Shown here one piece after another: positions 6,174-6,721 of a stretch of 6,721 nt of DNA. The number at the start of each line of letters is the position of its first letter. The first letter of the stretch is position 1. The stretch is from Methanobrevibacter sp. GTDB lineage: Archaea > Methanobacteriota > Methanobacteria > Methanobacteriales > Methanobacteriaceae. The position numbers and the translations under genes were made by a program. The notes under the pieces are model-generated. The model was not told the origin of the DNA, searched no databases, and saw only the letters and a list, made by a program, of their open reading frames with translations. The DNA lies in the NCBI GenBank assembly GCA_017404125.1, contig JAFRCZ010000044.1, positions 1-6,721 on the forward strand, in the 5' to 3' direction.

Positions 6174-6566
6174 TTATTTGGCTGATTTTATATCCAATAC
6201 AGGTGTTCCATCAAGCATATCAACACCTTTAAACTTAATGATGTTGCCTTCAACCCCTGTTACGGTTATAGTTGATACTCCTATAGGATTTGGCCTCCTT
6301 GGAGAATGGGTGGAGAACAAGCCCATCATAGGCCCCACTCCATGAAGGGGGGAAGTCAATTCATAACCCTCTGACTTATGGAAGTAAAATAAGACCATAA
6401 ACTTTTGATTTTCCTTCATATCAGCCATAGCTTCTACAAATTCCTCTTTTATTTCTATTTCAGCTTCAAATTCATTTTCAAACCCATGCTTAGGGGTTTC
6501 TTCAATTGTTTTATAATCAGATCTGATATATCCTATCGGATGAAATATAATTTCTTCATTTTCCAT
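6174..6566 (-). CDS. trmO: tRNA (t6A37) methyltransferase, TrmO/TsaA (UPF0066) family
   Basis: A 130-residue single-domain beta-barrel protein. The family uses S-adenosylmethionine to N6-methylate t6A37 of ANN-decoding tRNAs, such as tRNA-Thr in E. coli. Seen from the ATG at 6566: FHPIGYIRSDY at 8-18, VLFYFHKSEGY at 58-68, the signature MGLFSTHSPRRPNPIGVS at 81-98, and VDMLDGTPVLDIKS at 115-128. Family members normally have SPxRPNPIG and DxLDGTPxLDIKPY; here H87 replaces the usual Arg of ATRSP, and the protein stops at DIKSAK, just short of PY. E. coli TrmO has a further C-terminal domain, absent here as in short archaeal forms. The in-frame GTG at 6575 overlaps the weak GTGAT ribosome site, so ATG 6566 is preferred. 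It is first in the minus-strand series with ade. Family is secure; substrate specificity is inferred. Confidence 0.88.
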   Translation of the reverse strand: MENEEIIFHPIGYIRSDYKTIEETPKHGFENEFEAEIEIKEEFVEAMADMKENQKFMVLFYFHKSEGYELTSPLHGVGPMMGLFSTHSPRRPNPIGVSTITVTGVEGNIIKFKGVDMLDGTPVLDIKSAK

Positions 6567-6632
6567 AATAATCACATAAAGCTTTTTAATCTTATTATGT
6601 AAAACAAGTATTAAAAAAGTTTGTAAAATTAG

Positions 6633-6640
6633 TTTTATAA
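6633..6640 (-). promoter_or_regulatory. Candidate TATA box for trmO
   Basis: TTATAAAA on the minus strand lies 67-74 bases before the ATG at 6566. Transcription would start near 6610 with a leader of about 40 nt. It is the best TATA match in this gap and lies just downstream of the upstream gene's termination zone. Confidence 0.4.
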
Positions 6641-6647
6641 TGAGTGG

Positions 6648-6721
6648 AAAAATGACAAAAAGAATAGTAAAAAAAAGTAATTAATAAGTAATTAAAAAAT
6701 AATTAAAAAAATAGTAAAAAA
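6648..6721 (-). terminator. U-rich zone, probable 3' end of an upstream gene outside the window
   Basis: Read on the minus strand, 6721-6648 is a run of T-tracts (TTTTTTTACTATTTTTTT near the edge, then more), as after the other genes here. It implies a minus-strand gene ending just beyond 6721. It also contains an 11-bp tandem AAGTAATTAAT (plus strand, 6675-6685 and 6686-6696). Confidence 0.5.

Overview
The window looks like a chromosomal segment from a low-GC methanogenic archaeon of the Methanobacteriales, most likely Methanobrevibacter or a close relative. The evidence is an HMf-type archaeal histone, a DUF447 protein (a mostly archaeal, methanogen-rich family), Shine-Dalgarno sequences of the GGTGA/GGAGGTG type, very AT-rich intergenic DNA with TATA-like boxes, and U-rich stretches instead of classical terminators. 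I saw no rRNA, tRNA, CRISPR array, insertion sequence or phage gene. Genus assignment is an inference from composition and gene content.

Layout. Positions 17-220 (+) carry a 67-residue archaeal histone followed by a long U-rich termination zone. Positions 354-1019 (-) carry an Isf/WrbA-like FMN flavoprotein, convergent with the histone gene. Positions 1151-2164 (-) carry a two-SIS-domain sugar-phosphate isomerase/deaminase related to the GlmS isomerase half, ending in an AT hairpin plus T-tracts. A 253-bp AT-rich divergent promoter region (2165-2417) separates it from a DUF447 flavin-barrel protein at 2418-3074 (+). Positions 3141-4141 (-) hold an Old Yellow Enzyme-type NADH:flavin oxidoreductase broken by one missing base. 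Positions 4219-6096 (-) encode adenine deaminase. Positions 6174-6566 (-) encode a TrmO/TsaA-type tRNA t6A37 methyltransferase. The last ~75 bases look like the U-rich 3' end of another minus-strand gene lying outside the window. No gene-free stretch exceeds 300 bases.

How the genes relate. trmO, ade and the OYE gene are head-to-tail on the minus strand with 77-nt gaps, so partial co-transcription is possible, although a T-rich tract follows ade. Functions are mostly unrelated housekeeping: chromatin, tRNA modification, purine salvage, amino-sugar phosphate chemistry. Three separate FMN-type proteins (Isf-like, DUF447, OYE) sit within 4 kb, but nothing in the sequence shows that they act together.

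I do not see a convincing new multi-gene system. The points most worth a second look are the frameshifted OYE gene with its C-terminal four-cysteine tail, the charge-neutral histone that lacks the usual dimer-dimer interface residues, an apparent duplicated segment at the N terminus of the adenine deaminase, and a TTTTTACTATTTT-like motif recurring in the termination zones at both ends of the window.
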